Origin: Thereva unica
Lineage: Eukaryota > Arthropoda > Insecta > Diptera > Therevidae
Length of the DNA: 64,000 nt
Direction: 5' to 3'
Assembly (NCBI GenBank): GCA_949987705.1
Contig: OX465283.1
Span: 90,438,813 to 90,502,812 of the forward strand
The notes under the pieces were generated by a model, which was not told the DNA's origin, did not search any database, and was given only the letters and a program-made list of their open reading frames with translations. Made by a program: the position numbers and the translations under genes. Shown here one piece after another: positions 23,067 to 32,780 of this stretch. The first letter of the stretch is position 1, and the number at the start of each line of letters is the position of its first letter.

Positions 23067-23068
23067 AC

Positions 23069-23350
23069 TGTGGAAAAAAAAGTAGAAACACTCAACCAAT
23101 ATGCCTTGATGTACTTGAACTGTGGGAAAAAACCCCAACGAGGTAGGCGTTGAGATTCGTCAGAAAAATAATAGAAGATAGACGAAAAGCAAGGAGTTTG
23201 GTTTTTAGAAAAATGTCAATAAAAGTAAGCGTTATTAGCCGGAGATTTTTTTAATTAATTAATAAATAAGGTTATCCATTAACTTAAAAGTTTTATTTCC
23301 TGTTATTGAAACTTTTTGCCCTGGACGGAGACTGATTGTGCCCCCCAACA
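23069..23350 (+). repeat. 3' LTR of gypsy element
   Basis: 282 bp, essentially identical to the 5' LTR, followed by TSD AAAG. A polypurine tract is not obvious just upstream. Confidence 0.95.
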
Positions 23351-23599
23351 AAAGTAAAGGTCGTAGCATAATAGTTTTTGGACATTATACATAGGAGATT
23401 GTCCAAGCTTTCCAATTTTGTAAAAAAAATATTGGTTAATTAGGTATTTTTTGGAGAAAAAGGTGGTTGAAGTTGAAATTTTAGAGAAGAAAAAACACAG
23501 TTTTGACTTTGATGACTCATAACTCTGGACGTTGGAGGACAACAAAGTTTTGACTTTGATGACTGTGGACGTTAGAAGGTTGACCTCTTGACTTTTACA

Positions 23600-24103
23600 G
23601 TAGATAGGTAGGAGTGTTCTGCGTAGATTGTTGCCTTACTCATGAAAATATCTATTAGGGTTACAAAAATACAGGGTGTTCAATTCTTTCACAGCAAGGA
23701 CTTTACTTTGGTTATCCTTTGAATTTTCTCTGCTCAGAGTCCAATCACCAAATCACCTTTAGGGCATTTTAATGCTTTTTTATTTCAGATGGATAACATT
23801 AATTCACGAAGTTCAATTACACATGTCTCGGAACCACTTGAGAAAGGAAGCATGGTCATTTGGCTCCAGTGGACATTAATCAACATGAAACATCGTCATA
23901 TCTGGCGATCTTAGACATTAATCAGCACCACATCACATGCTAATCGATATTTACTAATCTAATTTTAAGTTTATTATAATCGAACATTCACTTAAAATTT
24001 ACGATATTCCTTCAAATTTTACTCTGGTAACACTTATCACCTCAACACATTCCTACGTATAAAATTGCATTCCTTCTTCTATCATCGAAGCTAAGATCAC
24101 ATC
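23600..24103. other. Unclassified TE debris
   Basis: Contains an ACAGGGTGTTC motif at ~23670 that resembles insect DNA-transposon termini. No coding sequence recognised. Confidence 0.35.
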
Positions 24104-24110
24104 ATGTCAC

Positions 24111-24383
24111 GGATGAACGTCAAGCTAGCGGCGGTTGCACTGAAAAGCGGCGAAGTTAAAGCTCAACTCTATTTTAAAATAAAAAGCTAATGTCCCTCAT
24201 TTAAATTATTTGTTTTATGTATCTATATGTGTGAGGAAGATTGTGTAAAAATTTCAGGATAGTTCCATGGTTCTGAAGGAAATAGGATTAAAATTTTCCA
24301 GCCAGCGTTTTTGAGCTTAATTACAAAGTCACGGCCCTTTTCAGTGCAACCGCCGCTCGCTTCGCCGCTAGCTTGACGTTCAT
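24111..24383. repeat. Inverted-repeat pair around a small spacer
   Basis: The segment carrying GAACGTCAAGCTAGCGGC and GGTTGCACTGAAAAG at 24113-24152 is mirrored at 24336-24383, making a hairpin of ~40-bp arms with a ~180-bp loop. Confidence 0.7.
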
Positions 24384-24594
24384 ATGTCACGGTATACAGA
24401 AACATAAGGTAGTGTAAAAGAGACGACAGCTTCGAATACCGTAAAAAGTGGGCGCCTAGAGACGTCAGCCCTAAAGCAAAAACAACAACAGTTTCGATTT
24501 TATATGGAAAGCGGGCCCCACGTGACGTCAGCACTAAAATATCGTTTACGATATACAGTCTTTTACATTACCTTGTTTCTGTATACCGTGACAT
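24384..24594. mobile_element. 211-bp MITE with CAT duplications
   Basis: ATGTCACGGTATACAGAAAC at 24384 is mirrored by its reverse complement ending at 24594. CAT occurs on both sides (24381-24383 and 24595-24597). Pairing extends to AAGGTANTGTAAAAGA. Non-coding. Confidence 0.8.
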
Positions 24595-24659
24595 CATGTT
24601 ACGGTTTTCTTTTGTATCCCCACTTGAATTGAATTCAAGCAAATTGATAAATGAGGAGA

Positions 24660-26341
24660 TTATTATCAAAAGGTGACATGTCCATACTTCAAGTATTTTT
24701 TTTTTTAAGGATCGATTATCCTTGGTAAAATGCATAGTTTTTGCTTGAAAACAAGTTTACGCCGGCCGAGATGGAGTGTGGGTTGGATTCGACGCCATCC
24801 AATACTACCTTGATTGAACGGCTGGAAAGAAAGCTCTCAATCCAGTTCATAAGAACTGAGTCGATACCAATAGCTTGGAGTTTGGACAGCAGAGCGGGAT
24901 GCCATACTCTGTCAAAAGCCTTGGAAATATCTAGAGCAACCAGACCAGACTCACCGGAACTATGGATGCTTCGGTGTAGATGCTCGGTCAAACACACAAG
25001 AAGGTCGCCAGTAGATCTTTTCGGTCTAAAGCCGTACTGCCTGTCGTGTATGATTTGGTTAGATTCTAAATATTGCATCAGCTTTCTATTAATTATTGTC
25101 TCCATGATTTTGGAGAGAACAGAAGTTATTGCTATTGGGCGGTAGTTTAAAGGGTCGCTGGCATCACCTTTTTTCGGAATGGGCTGAACATGAGCTAGTT
25201 TCCAGGAGTTTGGATAAACTCCGGAGAAATATGATAAGGCAAAAAGTTTGCGCAGAGGTTTAGCCAAAGGTGAGGCACATTTATTGAGTACCATAGGGGG
25301 AATATTATCGGGGCCAGTGGATTTGTTGACGTCAAGCTCCTTGAGACATTTATACACCTCACGGGTCCTGAAGAAGATCCCGCCCATTGAATGGGCGATG
25401 CGATCGAGGACCGGTGGTGACGTATCAGATTCGGGCAGAGAAGAATTTGAGGCGAACAGAGATGCCAATAAATCGGCCTTGGATTTGCTTTCTGTTATCA
25501 CCTCCTTTCCATTGATGAATGGAGGGGTTGAGGAAGAGGTAAAATTCTTTTTGATGGAAGTTACCAAGGCCCGGAAGTTTTTGCTGCCTGCATTTGCGTT
25601 GAGAATCTTGTTTCTTAATTTGTCGTCAAATGACGATTTAACCTTCCTGATGGTGGAATTACAGGAATTTCTTAATTTGATATACTCACGACGAAGGGAC
25701 TCACTTGGGGAGTGTCTGTACGCTCTATAAGCGGCTTCTTTAGCTTTAATTGCGTCCATGCATTCCCCATTAAACCATCTATTCGGCCTTGGCTTTGTAG
25801 ATTTGATAGAATGAGGAATGAATAACCGCATTCCAGCCCGTATAATTTTGGTTATACATAGAGCGGCATAGCTCGCACTGGCATCCCGGAAACATAGATC
25901 CCAGTCCGTGGCTTGAAAAAAGCGAATTAGCCCCAACCCGTTGGCTTTCCCATAATGCCAAACAGTTTTTTTAGGAACTGTGTTAGTAGGGGTAGAAGAT
26001 GAGTATGGGAAATTAGCGCTGACTAGGCAATGGTCCGAGTTACCGAGAGGTGAGCCAACTTCGACGGAGTACCGTGATGGGTGTGATGTAAGAAACAGGT
26101 CAAGGAGATGGGCTCCGTGACCTTCAACGTCTGGGACACGCGTTTCCCGATTGACAATAAATATATATAGTTAAATATAGTTAATATATTTCTATGATTT
26201 TTTCACAATAAAATAATAAAATTCTTTATGTGTGTCGTCATGTTTTTTAAAAATAAATATCTTTTAGGACTAAGTTCATGCACAGTTTTTACTCATTGCT
26301 GTAAAAAAATGAATGGAGGACATGTCACCTTTTGATAATAA
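24660..26341. repeat. 24-bp perfect inverted repeats bounding a LINE fragment
   Basis: 24660-24683 is the exact reverse complement of 26318-26341 (core ATCAAAAGGTGACATGTCC). The 1.6 kb between holds the LINE fragment. They may be the ends of a DNA transposon that the LINE entered, or a capture product. Confidence 0.65.
24757..26153 (-). pseudogene. LINE fragment related to LINE-1 (endonuclease end to mid-RT)
   Basis: Reads on the minus strand from the endonuclease C-terminal motif (RYSVEVGSPLGNSDHCLVSA, near 26040) through the linker to RT motifs STGPDNIPP, NYRPIAITS, ALDISKAFDRVWH and ISAGV, then stops abruptly before the catalytic box. It is clearly homologous to the ORF at 1615-4575 but diverged along its whole length, so it is another subfamily. 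Both ends are missing; the 406-codon stretch 24716-25936 is open. Confidence 0.92.
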
Positions 26342-27189
26342 CCTAATATTTAATATTGTTGCGCACGAATCGATCGCTCTCTTGGTACCAGGTCATCAAC
26401 GAGGTAAGTTGGCTTTGAGCATAAGCATTTTTTTCCTCTCTTTTTTCATTTCCTCCATTCCGTTTGTTGTTGGGGCTCGACCATCAACAAACTATTAACA
26501 CCTTTTACTTTGTTTTTGGGATTCGATCATTAACAAAGTATGTATTAACCTTCCTTTTGTTTTTGGGGCTCGACCATCAACAAATCAATCCTTCTTCCGT
26601 TTTTCTCTCCCTATTATTATACCAAGTTCAAGGCCAACTCGAGAAATCAGGTGAGTACCTTATTCAAAATATTGATAAAATTCTACATTTTTCTTTTCTC
26701 TCTCGTTTACTTTGGTGATTCGGTGAAGTTCCCAATATTTTTCTCGTTATTCATTTTTTTAAATTGCTAAAGTTTGCGAATTTAGTGATTAACGTTGTAG
26801 AGGTTTTCTATGCAATTCGATGATTGCTTAATTGATAACGGTAGCTTACAACGTTGTTGAGGGTGTTCTAGTAAATTTCGGGTGGGTGTTCACTTTGGTT
26901 AAACTTTGAGTTGAACTCATAACTTGTTATATATTTTTTCTTTTCATTGAACCATTTGAATTTGATTAATTAACTAACCCAATTAACTAACTAATATTTT
27001 TAACAATCATAACTTACAGAACTTTGAACTTAATATTATATTAATTTATTGAATTGAATTGGGAAATAAAATTGAATTGTTATAAATTGAATTTTACTCT
27101 TTTATTCAGGTGTTCTGCAATTGGAAGCCAAAAGGCGGCAACTAATTTTCTTTATTTTTTGAAGGTTTTTGAAACAAAAACACAGGGAT
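26342..27189. repeat. AT-rich region with three short direct repeats
   Basis: TTGTT(G/T)TTGGGGCTCGACCATCAACAAA-like units occur three times at about 26461-26492, 26510-26540 and 26557-26586. Each has a TTTGTT...AACAAA dyad. The rest is AT-rich with no coding signal. Confidence 0.6.
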
Positions 27190-27226
27190 ATATGTAAACC
27201 TCTACAAAAAAAGTTTTAAACCGCCC

Positions 27227-28410
27227 CACAATGGGCAAAAACAGTCAAAAGAGCGCGCATCACATATTTTCCGATAAATTTTTGTAATGTATGAGTTTAA
27301 AAATATTTTTTTATACTCGTACGTAAATTTAGTTTTGAGTAACTAGTAAAAAACACTATAGATTTAGTTATAAAAAAGGAATATTGTGTATAAATAATAT
27401 AGACAAAATTATTTACAACTTTTTATTGTACTTGATCAGTCTTATTCTATTAATGAGCACTTAAGTAAGTTTATCACTTTCCCAGGTAAGTCAATAGATT
27501 TCTTTTTTTTTCATTGCGCAATCTTAAGTGGCAAATATAGGGATCAGACATTAAAAGAAATCGATGAAAAATATCTTCTAAATTCTGTTTTCTGAAACTT
27601 TGTCTAGCGAAACTACTTTTGTAGGCCTTAAATTTTTGATTGCAATGCTCCAATGCTTCTTCAGATATTAGCCCTGCACATAATTATAATATTAATATAG
27701 AATAATAATATAGTTATAATATAATTATAATATAGAATAATTATTGAGATGAGGACCAAAATTCGGACCCGTAATAAGTCTTGTGCCTCGGTTACGCTCG
27801 TAATTTTCACACATAATGAATCACTAAATTATCGCGTATAAGCATGTTTAAACGTATTTTTTTTCAAAAAGTAGCAGAAAGTAGCACTTGGAATGAACGG
27901 GATTTGTATCTGGTAACATAAAACTTTAAATTTTTACAACACATACCTCAGCCATCTGCAGCCAAAATTAGTTCTGTCATTTGAAAAATTATAAATTTTG
28001 GTAATTTGTAGTAAGAATCCAGCTTTTTACTACCCTAGTATATTTCTCATTAAAATGTATATATTTTAATTTTAAAGAGGAAAATGTATATGAATATAAA
28101 GAGGAAAATGTAATGAATATGTAACAAAATAATACAAAAAATTATCTGCCTTAATCACGAATATTGGATTGACTATTGAAAGAAAGTTCGTACGTGGTAT
28201 TAAAAAGCTGTATTTAACAACCATTGTTTGTAATAATTTTCTTATAAACTCTTGTTATTTATTGAGTTTACATACATTTTTTTCCAACATATTTTGTTGT
28301 TCCTTGTTATTTAACATATCTAGAAGAAATATTAAACATTATAACACTAAAAAAACAAAAAATTTTTTTTTTGATTTTGCGTGCTTTTTCACTTGTTTTT
28401 GCCCATTGTG
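27227..28410. mobile_element. Non-autonomous Transib-like element
   Basis: Starts CACAATGGGCAAAAACA and ends with its reverse complement. It is flanked on both sides by CGCCC (27222-27226 and 28411-28415). A CACWATG terminus with a 5-bp GC-rich TSD is the known signature of Transib, the DNA-transposon group related to RAG1/RAG2. Removing the element and one CGCCC restores a sequence that aligns with the other arm of the host inverted repeat. 1184 bp, with no transposase frame. Confidence 0.85.
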
Positions 28411-28508
28411 CGCCCTAGCGGCTAAACCGTTATGATTCCCCACCCATACGATTTTTTGTTCGTCTATCCAAGACCTATCCACAGTCAGGCGTTTCGACAT
28501 TTTAACTC

Positions 28509-29500
28509 AGCGGAAATCGCGGAAATTAATCAAGCGCTTCCAAAAGCAGCAAGTTTGTAGCGCTTCTTACTCAAATGTTATGGAAGCTCTCTGGAAGCAC
28601 GTACCCCGCTCCCATTTTTTCTCAAGTTTTGTTTTGTTAGGGAAGTTGTAAGAAATCGCGTCACTTGTGAAATTCTTTTTGTGGTGAAAACAAGGGTTAG
28701 CTTATTTTCTTTTACATCGTGATTAATCAATTTTTGTTTTGTTAGGACATTTTGTTTTGTTGTGAAATTGTAAGATTAGCGGCAGTTGTGAAATTATTTT
28801 TGTGGTGAAAACAATAAGGGTGAACTTTTCTTTTGCATCGTGATTAAAATAAATTGTACTCGTGAGTATCAATTTAACAAATGTATTTTTTTTTTCAATA
28901 AATAATCAATTATAAATAAATAATAAGCTTTGAAGTTATGAAATAAAAAAAATGAGTGTGCGTAGGACCACACTTTAGAAGTGTTAACTTCTATGGCTAG
29001 TCTAAATTTCCAAATCAATCTTAATACAGGACGATAAGGATTAATATATTTTATTTATGAATATTCTGTTAAAGTTTATTTAATTGTTACTTATATGCAC
29101 TCACTCCAAAATGTGTTGCAATGTTTTGGAAATTAAACTATTTGTCTTGTCACACAAAGATCGGACGATGGATGAATGGGATAATGTAGTTTTTAGTAAA
29201 AATAGTAGCTAATATATAGTAATAAATACATAGTGCATAGTTCATAGGAAATATGTAGTACATAGTACACAGTACATATAGTCACGAAATAGAAATTTTT
29301 GCTATTTTAAACATTGTGCAAATATGCAAAAAAGTCATATTATATTCAGCCAAAGTCACGGATCTAAATTTTTATGGGAATCTACTGGATTCAATTTGAA
29401 TTTTTTCATAACCAGTAAAATAAGTAAAATTAAGCGATTTATATTTATATCATAAACATAAATTCAAATATATGTTTATACATTAAAGATCACAAACTTA
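28509..29500. other. AT-rich, no gene recognised
   Basis: Contains a near-duplicate pair (TTTTGTTTTGTTAGG...GTGGTGAAAACAA at ~28627-28695 and ~28733-28812). No coding signal. Confidence 0.4.
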
Positions 29501-30168
29501 ATGGCTGAGATAATTAACAAAGAAAACGAGCAGCTACGAAGTTCTTCAACACGCTTTTTGCGCGAAATCAAAGCTAATAATGTGAATGAATACCTTTTTC
29601 GATTTGTTTGTGAAAAAAAGTATCTTAGTTACACAAGGTTAGTAATATTCTAGAAGAAATTAATATTGGCATGATATCTCAATTTCCGCTAAATGCTATG
29701 CACCTTATAGATCTGGGAGTGGTCAAGAAAATTGTAACTGCTATATGGGAAGGAAAAATCTTAAAGAAAAATCTCAGGAAAGAAGAGAAAGAGCAGTTAG
29801 ACTGTTAGTTAATATCATTCGGTAGGTACATCCCTAAAGAGTTTTGCCGAAAACCACGAAGTCTGCAGGATATTTGTAAATGGAAAGCAACTTAGTTTCG
29901 CCAACTCATATTATATACAGGAATTGTACTTTTCAAGGATATTCTTGATCCCGATACATATATTCATTTTTTACTTCTGCACTCGTCGTATAGATTACTG
30001 TCCTGTCCAAAAGGCTGTCAAAAAAATATAAAGTGTGCAACTGAGATGATAGAAACATTTGTAAATAACTTTAAATTTCTTTATGGAGAAGATAAACTAA
30101 GTTACAATGTCCATAATCTACTACATTTACCTAACAAATTTTATGCAGGAATTGAAAAAAGATATTAG
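29501..30168 (+). pseudogene. Transposase-like protein, N-terminal and central part, decayed
   Basis: A first frame from ATG 29501 ends at a possible donor (ACAAG-GTTAGT). After ~29690 the conserved block MHLIDLGVVKKIVTAIWEGK appears, then RKPRSLQDICKWKAT, ILYTGIVLFKDILDPDTYIH and NNFKFLYGEDKLSYNVHNLL, with stops between. This order is typical of a widespread arthropod/cnidarian transposase-domain protein family, possibly from CACTA-like elements; the exact superfamily is uncertain. The reading is cut by the BEL insertion at 30169 and resumes at 39081. Confidence 0.75.
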
Positions 30169-30173
30169 ACAGC

Positions 30174-30356
30174 TGTCGAAAATAATCTAAAACTGGGAAA
30201 GAATTAAAACCCGATAAATGAAAGATAAGCGTTTATTTAAATTCAATTATATTGACGAGCGTTCCGGTTGATGTCTAAACGGCAACTGACTTCGATGCCG
30301 GCTTTTCAGAGAGTTATTGTTTCAAGCGATAGATGATAACGGGAAGTTTTTCAACA
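30174..30356 (-). repeat. 3' LTR of BEL element
   Basis: 183 bp, TGTCG...CAACA on the + strand. It matches the other LTR apart from a 1-bp indel near 30252 and the MITE. Confidence 0.95.
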
Positions 30357-30385
30357 TCCTCCCGGCCGGCCGTTTTTAATTTTTT

Positions 30386-30940
30386 TTACGTCTCAGCAAG
30401 TTCTAGTGGATATAATAGTTGAATTGGTCTCCTAGTTCGCGATCCGTTCGAGAAACGGATTTCGCAGGCTCGAACTTTTCCATCTCTTCCAGGAAAAATA
30501 GTTTCAATTACTGCGAGCTTCCAAAATAAACGCGGTGAAGCTTGGTCGTAAACTAAAACAATATCGCCAGCTTTAATTGTTGAAGAAAGAATATTCTTGT
30601 GATGATGAGCTGACCTCAACTGCTGGAGGTACTCATTTCTCCATCTTCTCCAGAATTGATCAGTTATACGTAGCCGTTTCTTCCATTTTAATCGAATTTC
30701 TTTATCATTTACTTCAGTGACTCGGGCGCTCAGAAAATTAGAATAGGAGCAGGTTAAAAAATGTCCTGGTGTTAGCGGCGTTAAATCCAAAGGGTCGTCG
30801 CTGAGATAAGTTAGTGGTCGAGCATTGATCACACACTCAGCCCCCGTTAAAAGAGTATGAAGCTTATCGACAGTCAAAATAGAGAGACCAATAGTAGCTC
30901 GTAATACATCCTTTACACCCTGCGCACAAGGCGTTCCCAA
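30386..30940 (-). pseudogene. BEL DUF5641 C-terminal region of pol
   Basis: Contains the DUF5641 signature common at the end of BEL/Pao integrases: INARPLTYLSDDP, LTPGHFL, RWRNEYLQQLR and AGDIVLVYD. It is in a different frame from the integrase core, with the shift near 30940 just after the catalytic glutamate. Ends at a stop 30 bp from the LTR. Confidence 0.92.
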
Positions 30941-31826
30941 AAACCCCCCACCATGGGGCGCGTTCCACTATAAATTGCCAACGGATGCCGTGATTGCTTG
31001 AAAACCCCTGAAGTTCTTCGGATTCCACAAATTTCCCAAGTTCCTTTAGTTCTAAAGATGCTCGTTTAAAAGTTTTAGCATTATCGGATATGATGAGGTT
31101 TGGAGTTCCTCGACGTGATATAAAACGCCTAAAGGGCAGCAAGCAGCTTTCCGTAGTAAGACTTGGAACCAGCTCCAAATGTATAGCACGAACAGCTGCG
31201 CATGTTAGCAGCATGATGTACATCTTTCTTGTTCCCTCATCCGTTGCGAGTAGCTTTGCATGTAATGGACCAGCAAAATCAATACCAGTAGTTTCGAAGG
31301 GTCTTGAAGCTCTGAGTCTACTCCGTGGCAACGTTGCGAACGGCTGTGATGCAGCATTTCCTCTGAGTCGTCTACAAAGATAGCACTGTTGAGTGATACT
31401 CCTTACAAGTTGCCTAGCCTTGACAATCCAGAACTTCTCTCGAAGATACGTTATGACTAAATTAACACCACCATGCAATGCTCGGATATGAGCGTTTACG
31501 GCAATCAGTCTGGTTAGATGTTCAGATTTCGGTAAAATAATTGGAAAAGCGGACACAAAGTCGCTGAGTTTAATTAATCGGCTCCTAACGCGCAAAATAC
31601 CATAGTCATCGATCATAGGATTTAAGGTGTAAATTTTTGAAGAAACTGCGATTGATTTTCCTTTCTGAAGGGCTGCAAGTTCTTCTTTGTAGTGCCGCTC
31701 TTGAATCCTTTTCACCCAGTAATATTCTGCTTGTAGCAATTCGTCTGATTTCAGATACTTATTGTTTGGCCGACGGTTATGAAGAGCTGCTATGAATCGT
31801 TGCACATACGCCGTTACTCTCAGCAA
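30864..31826 (-). pseudogene. BEL integrase (zinc finger and DDE core)
   Basis: H-H-C-C finger (HGGVNLVITYLREKFWIV, CYLCRRLRG), then the core with GIDFAGP, SDNAKTF and ERAPWW carrying the three catalytic acidic residues. It would insert the cDNA in the nucleus. A frame shift near 31850 separates it from RNase H and one near 30940 from DUF5641. Confidence 0.93.
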
Positions 31827-31855
31827 GCGTCTATAATCACTGTAATCGTCAATGT

Positions 31856-32530
31856 TTAGAATAGTTTCGTCATTAAGTTTAGAGGTAGCAGTGTCAGCGA
31901 AGTTAAATTTTGTATCTTTAAATCTGTTTTAGGCCAATTATCTGATCCGTCTGATAACCATGACGGTCCGTAGATCCAGGTTGAAGCTTTACTTAAGGAT
32001 TCCGGAGATAATCCGCGCGTTAACAAATCTGCTGGATTTTGATCGCCGGGGCAATATCTCCAACTATCAAGAGAAGTCACCTGTCGAATCTCCTTCACAC
32101 GATGACCTACATAAGGTTTCCACTTGCTAAGATCGCCATATATCCAATATAAAGTAATTTTTGAATCGCACCAACAGGTTATAGAATCAAATTTTTTGTT
32201 GATATGATCCTGTAGATATTTCGCTAATCTTGCAGCAATCAAAGCTGCCGTCAGTTCTAATTTCGGTAACTTTAAGGTGTCAGAATCCTTAATTTTAAGT
32301 GGAGCTACTCGATTTTTAGAGCATAAATATTTCACGCATACTATACGATCACGACCAACAGTTCTAACGAAGGCGACGGCTCCATACGCTTGTAGACTGG
32401 CATCAGAAAATACATGCAATTGAGCACTCACTATTGGTGAAGATGTAAACACTTGTCGTGGAAGAGAAATTGCATTTAAACGTTTGAAATCAGAACAACA
32501 ACTGCGCCATATTTTTAACATATTGTCTGG
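31856..32530 (-). pseudogene. BEL RNase H region
   Basis: Begins at the Harbinger boundary with PDNMLKIWRSCC and runs through HVFSDASLQAYGAVAF, LPKLELTAALIAARL and CWCDSKITLYWI to GDQNPADLLTRG, which is the Pao-type RNase H. On the other side of the Harbinger the frame ends with WRLKLDWDVVL, so the two halves join cleanly once the transposon and one TAA are removed. Confidence 0.93.
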
Positions 32531-32780
32531 TAAGGCTAAGTACATAGTGAAGCAGAGAGCAAAGCAGCGATGAAAGCGCAGAGCAAAGCGGCGAAAGGAT
32601 GTCGCGCTTATAAAAGAGTGTCTAACACATAGTGACGCGTTTAGAATAGAGCAAAAAGTACACAAATTATGGATATGGATTTTTTACTAACAGAAAACTC
32701 TTCTTTAAAAATTTGGTTTACTAAAATATAAAAATAAATGCACAAGAAGCTGCAATGTTCATGAAATAAATAAAAGTAGA

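Larger units (their letters stand above)
18051..23350 (+). mobile_element. Ty3/gypsy LTR retrotransposon
   Basis: Flanked by 4-bp TSD AAAG (18047-18050 and 23351-23354). Two 282-bp LTRs start TGTGG and end CAACA. Order: LTR, primer-binding site, gag, protease-RT-RNase H-integrase, LTR. That is Ty3/gypsy domain order, and no envelope-like frame follows pol. Coding continuity is broken at several places although the LTRs look almost identical. Confidence 0.95.
17782..28508. mobile_element. Long inverted-repeat element interrupted by later insertions
   Basis: The left arm 17790-18046 is mirrored in two pieces. Its outer part (AGTTAAAATGTCGAAACGCC, GATAGGTCTTGGATAGACGA, ATAACGGTTTAGCCGCTAG) pairs with 28412-28508 plus 27190-27226. 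Its inner part (GGTGGTTGAAGTTGAAAT, CATAACTCTGGACGTTGGAG in reverse complement) pairs with 23445-23598. The gypsy element sits near the loop, Transib in the right outer arm, and unrelated TE debris between the two right pieces. The family is not identified; the left end resembles TA-CAGGGTGT termini. Confidence 0.65.
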
